From Nitrospira sp. (lineage in GTDB: Bacteria; Nitrospirota; Nitrospiria; Nitrospirales; Nitrospiraceae), in assembly GCA_025361385.1 (NCBI GenBank), contig JANYAJ010000174.1, positions 1 through 16,330 of the forward strand: DNA of 16,330 nucleotides, read 5' to 3'. The notes under the pieces were generated by a model, which saw only the letters and a program-made list of their open reading frames with translations, ran no database searches and had not been told where the DNA came from. The position numbers and the translations under genes were made by a program. Of the stretch, positions 7,131-14,160 are shown piece by piece. Within the stretch, counting starts at the first letter, position 1. Every line of letters begins with the position of its first letter.

Positions 7131-8333
7131 ATGCCAAGCTTGCGCGGCTGTATCGCCGTTGCCCTCCTGTTTCTTGCGGCGAGTGTCGCCTCGCTGCCTG
7201 AGGACGTACGAGCCGACGTTCAATACTTTCCGGTTCCGTCCGTATCGACCAGCAAGAACGATGGGAACGATGTCGGGCTGATCACGCCGATTTTGATCAC
7301 GGACCCTGACGGAGAGTTGAAGTACATCGTCGCCCCGATGGTCGTTCACAATTCCATCGTCGGGACGCGCGGGGCGCTCAACCTCTTTCGCTACGAACCG
7401 GGGGGGCGTGAGATTCGTTTCATCGGCTCCTTCACGGAGCGGATCGAGCGGAAACTGGTATTCAGTTATGCCGATCCAGCCTTCAGTCATGGACGCTACT
7501 CGCTGAACTTCGGTGCCTCGTTTTTCAAGAATGCCACCTCTCGTTTTTTCGGGTTAGGAGAAGCGACCTCTGAGCCTCAACAAACGAACTATACGGCGCG
7601 GGAAGGGCGGCTAAACTGGCGATTCGGGGTCTATGCCAACGAGGTTACCCAGATTTCCATTGGCCAGCGTTTTCGGGATGTAAGCCTGCAAAAAGGCGGC
7701 ACCGATCTCCCCTTTACCGGCGACCGATTTTCGACGGTCGATGGCGTGCAAGGCGAGTCGCTGATTCTCGGCCACCGGGCGACGTTTTATTACGATACGC
7801 GCAACAGTCTTGTCACCCCGACCGACGGCATGGCCGTAACGGCTTATGCAGAAGTGAATCAGAATATTCGCAATGGGGATCATCCCGTCTACTCTCGCTA
7901 CGAAGTCGAGGTCAAGAAACTGTTCCCGAGCGAGTCGAAGCGCGCGATTCTCGTCGTGCGGGCGGATCTTCAGGCGACAATCGGGACACAGGTTCCGTTC
8001 TTCGAGCAAAGCTCCTTGGGTGGACAAAACAACCTCCGGGGGTTTGGTGGCGATCGTTTCATCGACAAGCATCTTGTGTCGCTCAGCATCGAGGAGCGGA
8101 TTCATTTGGCGAGGACGAGGGTTGCGGGCGTCATCGCGGATTTCGAAGTCGCGCCGTTCCTGGATACAGGACAGGTCTTCAATGACTATAAGGACGTCAG
8201 CTTTAAGAGTTATCGCATGACTCCGGGTGTCGGATTCCGCGGCATCGTGCGGCCCAATGTCGTCGGACGCGTCGACTACGGCTACAGCCGGGAAGGTGGT
8301 GCGATCTATGCGGGGTTGGATTTCCCTTACTGA
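7131..8333 (+). CDS. Omp85-family (BamA/TamA-like) outer-membrane beta-barrel without POTRA domains
   Basis: The 400-residue precursor starts with a signal peptide (hydrophobic IAVALLFLAASVA, cut probably after A28, VRA/DV). The rest is consistent with alternating outer-membrane beta strands. The Omp85 loop-6 motif is clear as GGQNNLRGF (residues 297-305, R303), followed by late strands (VAPFLDTGQVF, MTPGVGFRGIV, GRVDYGYS) and an aromatic C-terminus, GLDFPY. The mature part of about 370 residues is enough for a 16-strand barrel only, so there is no room for the POTRA repeats of BamA or TamA. ATG 7131 has AGGA (7122-7125) five bases upstream, and lies 17 bp after mlaC. The position suggests it is the outer-membrane partner of the Mla-type shuttle, where MlaA would sit in E. 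coli. That role is inference. Confidence 0.85.
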   Translation: MPSLRGCIAVALLFLAASVASLPEDVRADVQYFPVPSVSTSKNDGNDVGLITPILITDPDGELKYIVAPMVVHNSIVGTRGALNLFRYEPGGREIRFIGSFTERIERKLVFSYADPAFSHGRYSLNFGASFFKNATSRFFGLGEATSEPQQTNYTAREGRLNWRFGVYANEVTQISIGQRFRDVSLQKGGTDLPFTGDRFSTVDGVQGESLILGHRATFYYDTRNSLVTPTDGMAVTAYAEVNQNIRNGDHPVYSRYEVEVKKLFPSESKRAILVVRADLQATIGTQVPFFEQSSLGGQNNLRGFGGDRFIDKHLVSLSIEERIHLARTRVAGVIADFEVAPFLDTGQVFNDYKDVSFKSYRMTPGVGFRGIVRPNVVGRVDYGYSREGGAIYAGLDFPY

Positions 8334-8848
8334 CCTTCGTCGCTGTCGTGGCGTAGGTGGGGTCTTGATCCTGCAGTTGCGGTGAGGCTCTTCTGGTGGC
8401 GGGAGAGAGGGCTTGGAGCTTGGCTGCGCAGCAGCTATGCCGAAGGGCTTGGGCATTCCCGGTTCGGAACTTTTAGCCGCTCCAGATGTTGGCTCTGGGA
8501 ATACCTGGCGATCGCGTGACGGTGGTAAGTCAAGGTACGGTCGATGTGCGAGTAGAGTTGGCAGATACTGCGTCGATCTTCAATGAATTGCGCCTGAATC
8601 AAGTGCGGTCATGAAATTCGAAACAGTCCGGTCCGGATTGTTTATTCGGTACGGCACAGCTGTCCGACTGAAGATGGCGCTTGATGTACCGATCAACTGC
8701 ACCTGCACCTGCTTTGGCAGGTCTCCGGCGTCGAGAATGTGGGCTTCATCACTGGTGGGTCGGAAGACTGTACGCTCTCGACGGTCTTCACTCATCGAGT
8801 CGAGTCATGAGTGAGATGGGGCGTGCGGGGTGTAGGCTGGCTAACCGC

Positions 8849-8877
8849 TTGACAACATGGGAGTTCCATGTGAAAAT
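8849..8877 (+). promoter_or_regulatory. Sigma70-type promoter for dxs-ispG
   Basis: A perfect -35 TTGACA (8849-8854) is followed after 17 bp by GAAAAT (8872-8877), which matches the -10 consensus at four of six positions. Predicted start is near 8884, about 95 nt before the dxs ATG. An inverted repeat fills the spacer, which would allow control by a bound protein. Confidence 0.5.
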
Positions 8878-8893
8878 CCGAGCTGTTCACATG
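8855..8893. promoter_or_regulatory. Two overlapping, mutually exclusive inverted repeats at the dxs promoter
   Basis: Repeat 1 is ACATGG (8855-8860), 5-nt loop, CCATGT (8866-8871), lying exactly between the -35 and -10 boxes. Repeat 2 is CATGTGAA (8867-8874), 11-nt spacer, TTCACATG (8886-8893), an 8-bp perfect pair. They share 8867-8871, so only one can form at a time. As double-stranded DNA they look like two operator half-site pairs around the -10; mostly upstream of the transcript, they are less likely to be an RNA switch. Confidence 0.4.
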
Positions 8894-8977
8894 TAAGCTG
8901 CTACGTTGCTTCGCCAGTGCGTATCTGAACCCAGCTCTTCTTACAGACCCATGCCTTTATGCAAAGGAGCATCTGCT

Positions 8978-10927
8978 ATGTCGATCTTGAAGACCATTCA
9001 CAGCCCGGCTGATCTGAAACGGCTCTCACCAGCGCAGTTTCCTGTTTTGTGCCAGGAGTTGCGGGAGCAGATTATCGGCGTGGTCTCTAATGTCGGAGGC
9101 CATCTGGCCTCGAACCTTGGAGTGATTGAACTGACGGTCGCATTGCACTATCTGCTCGATACGCCACAAGATAAAATCGTCTGGGATACCAGCAATCAAG
9201 CCTACGCGCATAAACTCCTCACCGGGCGCCGGGAGCAATTTCATACGCTCCGGCAGTACGGGGGTATGAGCGGCTTCACCAAGCGCGAAGAGAGTGTCTA
9301 CGATACGTTCAACGCAGGCCATGCGGGTACCGGCGTATCCGCCGCCTTTGGGTTGGTCGCTGCCCGTGAGCAATTGGCGCAGCATCATAAGGTCGTCTGT
9401 GTCGTCGGGGATGGCGCCATGACCGCCGGGATGACGCTGGAAGGGCTGCATCATGCTGGAGGGTTAGGGAAAGATTTCCTGGTCATCCTGAACGACAATC
9501 AAATGTCCATTTCGAAGAATGTTGGAGCCATTTCCTCGTATTTGAACCGGACCTTTACCGGAGAGTTTTACACGAAGATGCGAGAGGAAACAGGGCAGCT
9601 GTTGGGAAAGATTCCCCATATTGGGCAGGACATGCAGAAGTGGGCTCGCCGAGCCGAAGAATTGGCGAAAGGCGCGATCCTTCCCGGTCTGCTCTTTGAA
9701 GAACTTGGGTTCAGGTATGCCGGACCGATCGACGGCCATAACTTTGAGCATCTGTTGCCCACCTTGGAGAATGTGTTGAAGATGAGGGGGCCTGTGTTGC
9801 TCCATGTCATCACGAAAAAAGGGTTGGGGTATGAGCCTGCGGTGAACAATCCGGTTTGGTTCCATGCCTGTCCGCCTTTTGTGCGGGAAACCGGGGCGCC
9901 GGCCAAGAAAGCGGCTCGACCGTCTTATACGCAGATCGCCATCGAATCATTGGTGAAGCTGGCCCGTCACGATAAGCGCATCGTCGCGATTACGGCTGCG
10001 ATGTGTGAAGGGACCGGCCTGAATATTTTCGAGAAGGAGTTCCCGGACCGGATTTATGATGTGGGTATTGCCGAACAGCATGCGGTGACGTTTGCGGCTG
10101 GTCTGGCGACGCAGGGCCTCCGTCCTGTGGTGGCCATGTATTCCACCTTCTTGCAGCGGGCGTACGACCAGGTGGTGCACGACGTTGCGACGCAAAACCT
10201 TCCGGTAACTTTCTGCATCGATCGCGGCGGGTTAGTGGCGGAAGACGGGACGACTCACCATGGGGCGTTCGATTATGCGTTCCTGCGCCACATGCCGAAC
10301 ATGGTGGTCATGGCGCCGAAGGATGAAAATGAGTTGCAGCATATGATGAAAACCTGCGTCGGGCATGATGGGCCAGCCTCAGTACGGTATCCTCGAGGGC
10401 TGACCTTGGGCGTGACGATGGATCAGGAACCGAAGGCCTTGCCGATCGGGAAGGGTGAACTTTTGCAGGAAGGCACAGATGTCGCGATTGTCGCGATCGG
10501 TGTGTCGGTCTGGCATGCAGTGACGGCCGCAAAACGGCTTGAAGCAGAAGGTATTTCAACAGCGGTCGTGAATGCGCGTTTTGTGAAGCCGTTGGATCAG
10601 GATTTGATCGTTGGGGTCGCGAAAAAAGTTCGCTATGTCGTGACCGTTGAAGAAGGCAGTAAAATGGGTGGGTTCGGTTCAGCAGTACTCGAAGCCCTGT
10701 CAGACGGTGGCGTGACGGATGTGAGGACGAAGGTCCTTGGGTTGCCGGATTGGTACATCGAGCAAGGACCGCAAGACTTCCTGCGCGAGCGGTATGGGTT
10801 GACGGCGGAAGGCATTTATCAGAGCGTGAAGGAATTGATTGGTCAGGCGCAGGCTCCCTCACGGGAACAGCGCACGCTTGCCACCTTGGCCGATCGGCTG
10901 CCGCATGGAGACGAGCAGGGGAGCTAA
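8978..10927 (+). CDS. dxs: 1-deoxy-D-xylulose-5-phosphate synthase
   Basis: ThDP enzyme condensing pyruvate and glyceraldehyde 3-phosphate, the first step of the MEP isoprenoid pathway. The 649-residue product is of usual length. Visible: H42 in GGHLASNLG, ThDP/Mg motif GDGAMTAGM (from G144) with N172 in LNDNQMS, catalytic E366 in AEQHAVTFAAG, YSTFLQRAYDQ (from 388) and the D423/H427 segment AEDGTTHHGAFD. Odd point: the usual GHQAY reads SNQAY, so a His that is normally conserved is N73 here. Start is the ATG at 8978, with AAGGAG (8964-8969) eight bases upstream; an upstream TTG at 8906 gives 24 extra unconvincing residues. ispG follows after 24 bp, so both are probably co-transcribed from the promoter at 8849-8877. 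Confidence 0.95.
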   Translation: MSILKTIHSPADLKRLSPAQFPVLCQELREQIIGVVSNVGGHLASNLGVIELTVALHYLLDTPQDKIVWDTSNQAYAHKLLTGRREQFHTLRQYGGMSGFTKREESVYDTFNAGHAGTGVSAAFGLVAAREQLAQHHKVVCVVGDGAMTAGMTLEGLHHAGGLGKDFLVILNDNQMSISKNVGAISSYLNRTFTGEFYTKMREETGQLLGKIPHIGQDMQKWARRAEELAKGAILPGLLFEELGFRYAGPIDGHNFEHLLPTLENVLKMRGPVLLHVITKKGLGYEPAVNNPVWFHACPPFVRETGAPAKKAARPSYTQIAIESLVKLARHDKRIVAITAAMCEGTGLNIFEKEFPDRIYDVGIAEQHAVTFAAGLATQGLRPVVAMYSTFLQRAYDQVVHDVATQNLPVTFCIDRGGLVAEDGTTHHGAFDYAFLRHMPNMVVMAPKDENELQHMMKTCVGHDGPASVRYPRGLTLGVTMDQEPKALPIGKGELLQEGTDVAIVAIGVSVWHAVTAAKRLEAEGISTAVVNARFVKPLDQDLIVGVAKKVRYVVTVEEGSKMGGFGSAVLEALSDGGVTDVRTKVLGLPDWYIEQGPQDFLRERYGLTAEGIYQSVKELIGQAQAPSREQRTLATLADRLPHGDEQGS

Positions 10928-10951
10928 GAGGAAGACAGTAGAAAAAACACG

Positions 10952-12133
10952 ATGCATATTACTAGACGGAAAACCAGGCAGATCACGGTCGGAAAGCTCA
11001 AGATCGGCGGAGATGCGCCCGTGTCCGTGCAGTCGATGTGCTCGACTGACACGCGAGATGTCGTCGCGACGATCGAGCAAATTCGCCAGCTGGAGGCCGC
11101 AGGGTGTGAAGTTATCCGTGTGGCCGTGCCGGACGACGAAGCGGCGGCGGTGTTGCCTAAGATCAAAGCGGCGATGACCGTGCCGTTGATCGCGGATATC
11201 CACTTCGACCATCGGCTGGCATTGAAAGCCGCCGAGGTTGTCGACTGCGTTCGGATCAATCCCGGCAACATTGGGGCTTGGTGGAAAGTCGAAGAAGTCA
11301 TTAAGGCTGTGAATGAGCGGGGCATTCCTTTGCGCATCGGCGTGAACGGCGGGTCTCTTGAGCGGCCGTTGCTGGACAAGTATGGCTGGCCATCACCCGA
11401 AGCCTTGGCCGAATCAGCGCTCAACGCCGTCCACGCGTTAGAGGACGTTGGGTTTACGAATATGAAGGTGTCGTTGAAGGCATCCGATGTGCATCATGCC
11501 ATTGATGCCTATTGGTTATTTGCCCATCAGTCCGACTATCCTGTGCATATCGGTATTACAGAGGCGGGAACGGCGATGACGGGGGCCGTCAAGTCGACCA
11601 TGGGGCTTGGATACTTGCTCTCGCAGGGAATTGGCGACACGCTGCGCGTGTCGCTGGCTGCTGATCCGGTTGAAGAAGTCAAGGTAGGGTTCGAGATCTT
11701 GAAGTCGCTCGAACTTCGCCATCGAGGGATCAATGTCATCGCTTGCCCAACCTGTGGCCGTGTTGAGATCGATGTGGTGAAGCTGGCCAACGAATTGGAA
11801 AAGAAGCTCGGCCATATCACGACCCCGTTGAATGTGTCGGTCCTTGGCTGTGTCGTGAACGGGATTGGCGAGGGGAAGGAAGCGGATATCGGGATTGCCG
11901 GTGGTGAAGGCAAGGGGATCCTCTTCAAGAAGGGCAAGCTCGTTCGCAAGGTGCCCATCGAAGAGTTGATGGACACGCTGATTCAAGAGGTCGAGTTGAT
12001 GGCCAAGGAAAAGGAAGCTGAAGGGAATGGGACGGTCGTGGTCCCTTCGAACGAAGGATGGGAATCGATGAGTTCGCAGTCGGATGAGCCTACCACGCTT
12101 GGAAAAGAAATCCCTGTGTTGCCCAACCGCTGA
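10952..12133 (+). CDS. ispG: 4-hydroxy-3-methylbut-2-en-1-yl diphosphate synthase (IspG/GcpE)
   Basis: [4Fe-4S] enzyme of the MEP pathway that reductively converts MEcPP to HMBPP. The 393-residue product has the N-terminal barrel (VSVQSMCSTDTRD; PLIADIHFD; VRINPGNIG) and the cluster ligands C265 and C268 in ACPTCGR, C300 in VLGCVVNG and E307 in GEGKEADIG, corresponding to E. coli C270, C273, C305 and E312. It is the compact bacterial form, without the plant insert. The last 40 or so residues after EELMDTLIQEVELM are a Glu/Ser-rich tail of unknown use. Start ATG 10952; the only purine-rich ribosome-site candidate, AGAGGAAG near 10927-10935, is rather far upstream, so coupling to dxs is likely. 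Confidence 0.96.
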   Translation: MHITRRKTRQITVGKLKIGGDAPVSVQSMCSTDTRDVVATIEQIRQLEAAGCEVIRVAVPDDEAAAVLPKIKAAMTVPLIADIHFDHRLALKAAEVVDCVRINPGNIGAWWKVEEVIKAVNERGIPLRIGVNGGSLERPLLDKYGWPSPEALAESALNAVHALEDVGFTNMKVSLKASDVHHAIDAYWLFAHQSDYPVHIGITEAGTAMTGAVKSTMGLGYLLSQGIGDTLRVSLAADPVEEVKVGFEILKSLELRHRGINVIACPTCGRVEIDVVKLANELEKKLGHITTPLNVSVLGCVVNGIGEGKEADIGIAGGEGKGILFKKGKLVRKVPIEELMDTLIQEVELMAKEKEAEGNGTVVVPSNEGWESMSSQSDEPTTLGKEIPVLPNR

Positions 12134-12176
12134 TCATCTATTCGTCACGTCTCCTGCGCATTTCTGAAATGGCAAG

Positions 12177-12206
12177 TTGAGATAGAGGAAGAGTGCCCGC
12201 TATAAT
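12177..12206 (+). promoter_or_regulatory. Promoter of tRNA-Cys
   Basis: TTGAGA (12177-12182), 18-bp spacer, then a perfect TATAAT (12201-12206). The predicted start at about 12213 is only a few bases before the mature tRNA 5' end at 12215, as is common for single tRNA genes. Confidence 0.75.
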
Positions 12207-12214
12207 GCGTGCGG

Positions 12215-12290
12215 GGCGCCGTACCCAAGTGGTTAAGGGAGCAGTCTGCAAAACTGCGATTCGGCGGTTCGAACCCGCCCGGCGCCTCCA
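12215..12290 (+). tRNA. tRNA-Cys (anticodon GCA), CCA encoded
   Basis: A complete cloverleaf: acceptor GGCGCCG (12215-12221) pairs with CGGCGCC (12280-12286); D stem CCC (12224-12226) / GGG (12237-12239); anticodon stem GCAGT (12241-12245) / ACTGC (12253-12257) with loop CTGCAAA, so the anticodon is GCA at 12248-12250; T stem GGCGG (12263-12267) / CCGCC (12275-12279) with loop TTCGAAC. Discriminator base 73 is U (12287), the identity base of cysteine tRNAs, followed by an encoded CCA (12288-12290). Confidence 0.97.
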
Positions 12291-12292
12291 AA

Positions 12293-12321
12293 TTGACGAC
12301 AGGGGATGAGAGTGTTACGAT
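12293..12321 (+). promoter_or_regulatory. Probable promoter for hpnH
   Basis: TTGACG (12293-12298) and TACGAT (12316-12321) are 17 bp apart and begin 3 bp after the tRNA CCA end. The predicted start near 12328 leaves a leader of about 77 nt. hpnH may also receive read-through from the tRNA promoter, since no terminator lies between them. Confidence 0.5.
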
Positions 12322-12346
12322 CTGTGCCGTTTCTTGCTCGCAAGTC

Positions 12347-12365
12347 CAGCTGCGGTTCGCAGTTG
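12347..12365 (+). repeat. Hairpin in the hpnH leader
   Basis: CAGCTGCG (12347-12354) pairs with CGCAGTTG (12358-12365) around a 3-nt loop, an 8-bp stem with one G-U pair. No T-run follows, so it is not an intrinsic terminator. It could stabilise or regulate the hpnH message. Confidence 0.35.
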
Positions 12366-12404
12366 CTCACTATACAAACAGCATAAGTAGAAGGAGAGAG
12401 AGGA

Positions 12405-13421
12405 ATGGCCGTTCCACTTTCCCAGATGTTTACAGTCACGAAGTACGTGCTCACCCAGAAGCTCACCAGGGTGAAGCGGTATCCGCTCGTGTTGATGCTG
12501 GAGCCCTTATTCCGGTGTAATTTGGCCTGTGCCGGCTGCGGAAAGATTCAGTACCCGGACCATGTGCTGGATAAGCGACTTACTCCGGAGCAATGCTGGG
12601 CTGCGGCGGAAGAATGCGGAGCCCCGATCGTCAGCATTCCCGGCGGAGAGCCGATGATCCATCCCGAAATGGCATCGATTGTTCGCGGGCTGGTCGCACA
12701 GAAACGGTACGTCTATCTCTGTACCAATGCGATTCTGATGGAACGGAAACTCGATGAGTATGAGCCGTCGAAGTTCCTCACGTTCAGCGTCCACATGGAT
12801 GGACTGAAAGATGAGCACGATCTGGCGGTGTGCCGGGATGGCGTCTATGACGTCGCGGTGAAGGCCATCAAGGCGGCGTTGAAGCGGGGACATCGGGTGA
12901 CCACCAATACGACGCTCTTCGATGATGCCAATCCTGAGCGCGTGCGCAAGTTTTTCGATGCGATGATGGAACTCGGCGTCGAAGGCATGATGATCTCGCC
13001 GGGGTACAGCTACAATAAGGCGCCGGACCAACAGCATTTTTTGAAGCGAGAACGCACAAGGGAATTATTTTCCCGTATTTTGGGGAGTCCGAAGAAGGGG
13101 TGGCAGTTTAATCAGTCACCGCTGTTCCTCGATTTCTTGATGGGGCGCCGGGAGTATGAATGCACGCCTTGGGGCAATCCAACCTATAACGTATTCGGGT
13201 GGCAGAAGCCCTGCTACTTGCTTCAGGAAGGCTATGCGAAGACGTTCCGTGAGCTGATGGATAGCACGGAATGGGATCACTACGGGACGGGGCGAAATGA
13301 GAAATGCGCCGATTGCATGGTGCATTGCGGCTATGAAGCGTCGGCAGTCGAAGATACCTTTGGCACGTTGTCCGGGTTTGGCCGGACTGTGAAGTTAACG
13401 ATGCTCCCTACCTCGCGATGA
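12405..13421 (+). CDS. hpnH: Radical SAM adenosyl-hopene transferase HpnH
   Basis: Radical SAM enzyme that adds the 5'-deoxyadenosyl group of SAM to the hopene side chain, giving adenosylhopane, the substrate of HpnG. The 338-residue product has the radical SAM cluster motif CX3CX2C as CNLACAGC (C38, C42, C45) and SAM-binding GGEP (80-83) in IVSIPGGEPMIHPE. A second cysteine group, C301, C304 and C308 (CADCMVHCG), is in the C-terminal region typical of HpnH. Start ATG 12405 has AAGGAG (12391-12396) eight bases upstream. It is separated from shc/hpnG by about 8 kb but lies next to dxs-ispG, so isoprenoid supply and hopanoid elongation are neighbours. Identification is strong. Confidence 0.94.
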   Translation: MAVPLSQMFTVTKYVLTQKLTRVKRYPLVLMLEPLFRCNLACAGCGKIQYPDHVLDKRLTPEQCWAAAEECGAPIVSIPGGEPMIHPEMASIVRGLVAQKRYVYLCTNAILMERKLDEYEPSKFLTFSVHMDGLKDEHDLAVCRDGVYDVAVKAIKAALKRGHRVTTNTTLFDDANPERVRKFFDAMMELGVEGMMISPGYSYNKAPDQQHFLKRERTRELFSRILGSPKKGWQFNQSPLFLDFLMGRREYECTPWGNPTYNVFGWQKPCYLLQEGYAKTFRELMDSTEWDHYGTGRNEKCADCMVHCGYEASAVEDTFGTLSGFGRTVKLTMLPTSR

Positions 13422-13428
13422 CAGCTAG

Positions 13429-13496
13429 CGTGAAGCGTCGCTCGTCTCTCGTCGTTCGCAGTCGGGATTATCCTTGTCTGCGAGATACGCTTCACG
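13429..13496. repeat. Long-range inverted repeat between hpnH and the next gene
   Basis: CGTGAAGCGT (13429-13438) and ACGCTTCACG (13487-13496) are perfect 10-bp inverted arms 48 nt apart. Inside them TCTCG (13447-13451) / CGAGA (13481-13485), or alternatively CGCAG (13457-13461) / CTGCG (13478-13482), can also pair, giving a long imperfect hairpin. It fills most of the 96-bp gap after the hpnH stop. It may be a dispersed palindromic element, an mRNA-stabilising structure or a small mobile remnant. Confidence 0.45.
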
Positions 13497-13517
13497 TTTC
13501 ACGAAAGACGTTCTTTT

Positions 13518-13910
13518 ATGACTGATACCAAGAACCATAGTGATGGTGTCGCGGCCTCGCTGGAAGGCCGTGTATTTCAGCCGGCTTCTTTTGCTGAGCT
13601 TGCGGAAGCTGTGGAGCTGGCGTTCGACTATCGTGGCGATGTGACCGCCATATTGAAGTCGGGGGAATCGCTCAGCGGGTATCTTTTCAATCGCCAGGTC
13701 AGCGGTTCCGATTCCTCTCTCGAAGTATTCCCTTCTGACAGCTCTCCTGCTCGTCGCATTCGGTACGACCAGATCACCTCCATTGCCTTCACCGGTGAGG
13801 ACACGGCCACGGGGAAATCCTGGGAAACCTGGATCGCGAAGAAGGATTCTGAGCGACGGGCCGAAGTGGAACGTGTTGCCGCGGACGCACAAGCGCGCGG
13901 AATTCTCTAG
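13518..13910 (+). CDS. Protein of unknown function, 130 aa, possible Sm-like small beta-barrel
   Basis: I cannot assign a function. The 130-residue product has no signal peptide or membrane segment, so it is probably cytoplasmic. An N-terminal helix (FAELAEAVELAFDY) is followed by strand-rich sequence (DVTAILKSGESLSGYLFNRQV; LEVFPSDS; RIRYDQITSIAFTG), reminiscent of an Sm-like barrel in which a solvent-exposed GESLSGY turn joins strands. The segment DTATGKSWETWIAKK and a charged C-terminal helix complete it. Start ATG 13518 lacks a clear ribosome site. It may be co-transcribed with hpnH, but the inverted repeat lies between them. The real-gene call rests on codon pattern and sensible composition; the fold is inference. 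Confidence 0.7.
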   Translation: MTDTKNHSDGVAASLEGRVFQPASFAELAEAVELAFDYRGDVTAILKSGESLSGYLFNRQVSGSDSSLEVFPSDSSPARRIRYDQITSIAFTGEDTATGKSWETWIAKKDSERRAEVERVAADAQARGIL

Positions 13911-14160
13911 CCTCTCTGCTTTCTAGCTCTATCTTTTTCCCGCTCGTTCTTCTATACAGACATATCTTGAATAGCCCGCTCCTAGTGCAGGGAATGGGGC
14001 TTGCTGGCTTGTTGAATTGGGCTGTCGATTCGTTGACAAAGAGTAGGGGCTATGTTAAAAGGGTCGGCCTCAAAATGGCCTGGCTCATTGCTGCAGACTT
14101 TCTGCTGTGTGGGCCGGATGCAAGAGTTCGGCGACCGAAAAAGGCGTCAGTCCAGAGCTC

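Larger units (their letters stand above)
8334..8977. other. Long gap without a convincing gene; possible gene remnants
   Basis: About 640 bp between the Omp85 gene and dxs. The short open frames here have low-quality, Ser/Arg/Cys-rich translations and no motif I recognise. Two in-frame stretches look more protein-like but lack starts or are in different frames: one ending at the TGA near 8609-8611 (containing GDRVTVVSQGTVDVRVELAD) and one ending near 8810 (containing WQVSGVENVGFITGGSED). They could be pieces of a decayed gene. A 10-bp palindrome GCTGCGCAGC lies at 8423-8432. No terminator with a T-run is seen after the Omp85 gene. The dxs promoter occupies the 3' part. Confidence 0.3.

Noticed and set aside
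7611..8456. Open frame on the - strand (281 codons) opposite the Omp85 gene
   Set aside because: Antisense shadow; Arg/Pro-rich translation, no recognisable domain, no ribosome site or promoter.
8611..8896. Two short overlapping + strand open frames in the gap before dxs
   Set aside because: Ser/Arg/Cys-rich translations, no ribosome site, and they run into the dxs promoter; treated as possible remnants only.
12209..12520. Open frame overlapping the tRNA-Cys and the hpnH start
   Set aside because: Covers the tRNA and overlaps hpnH in another frame; no sensible protein pattern.
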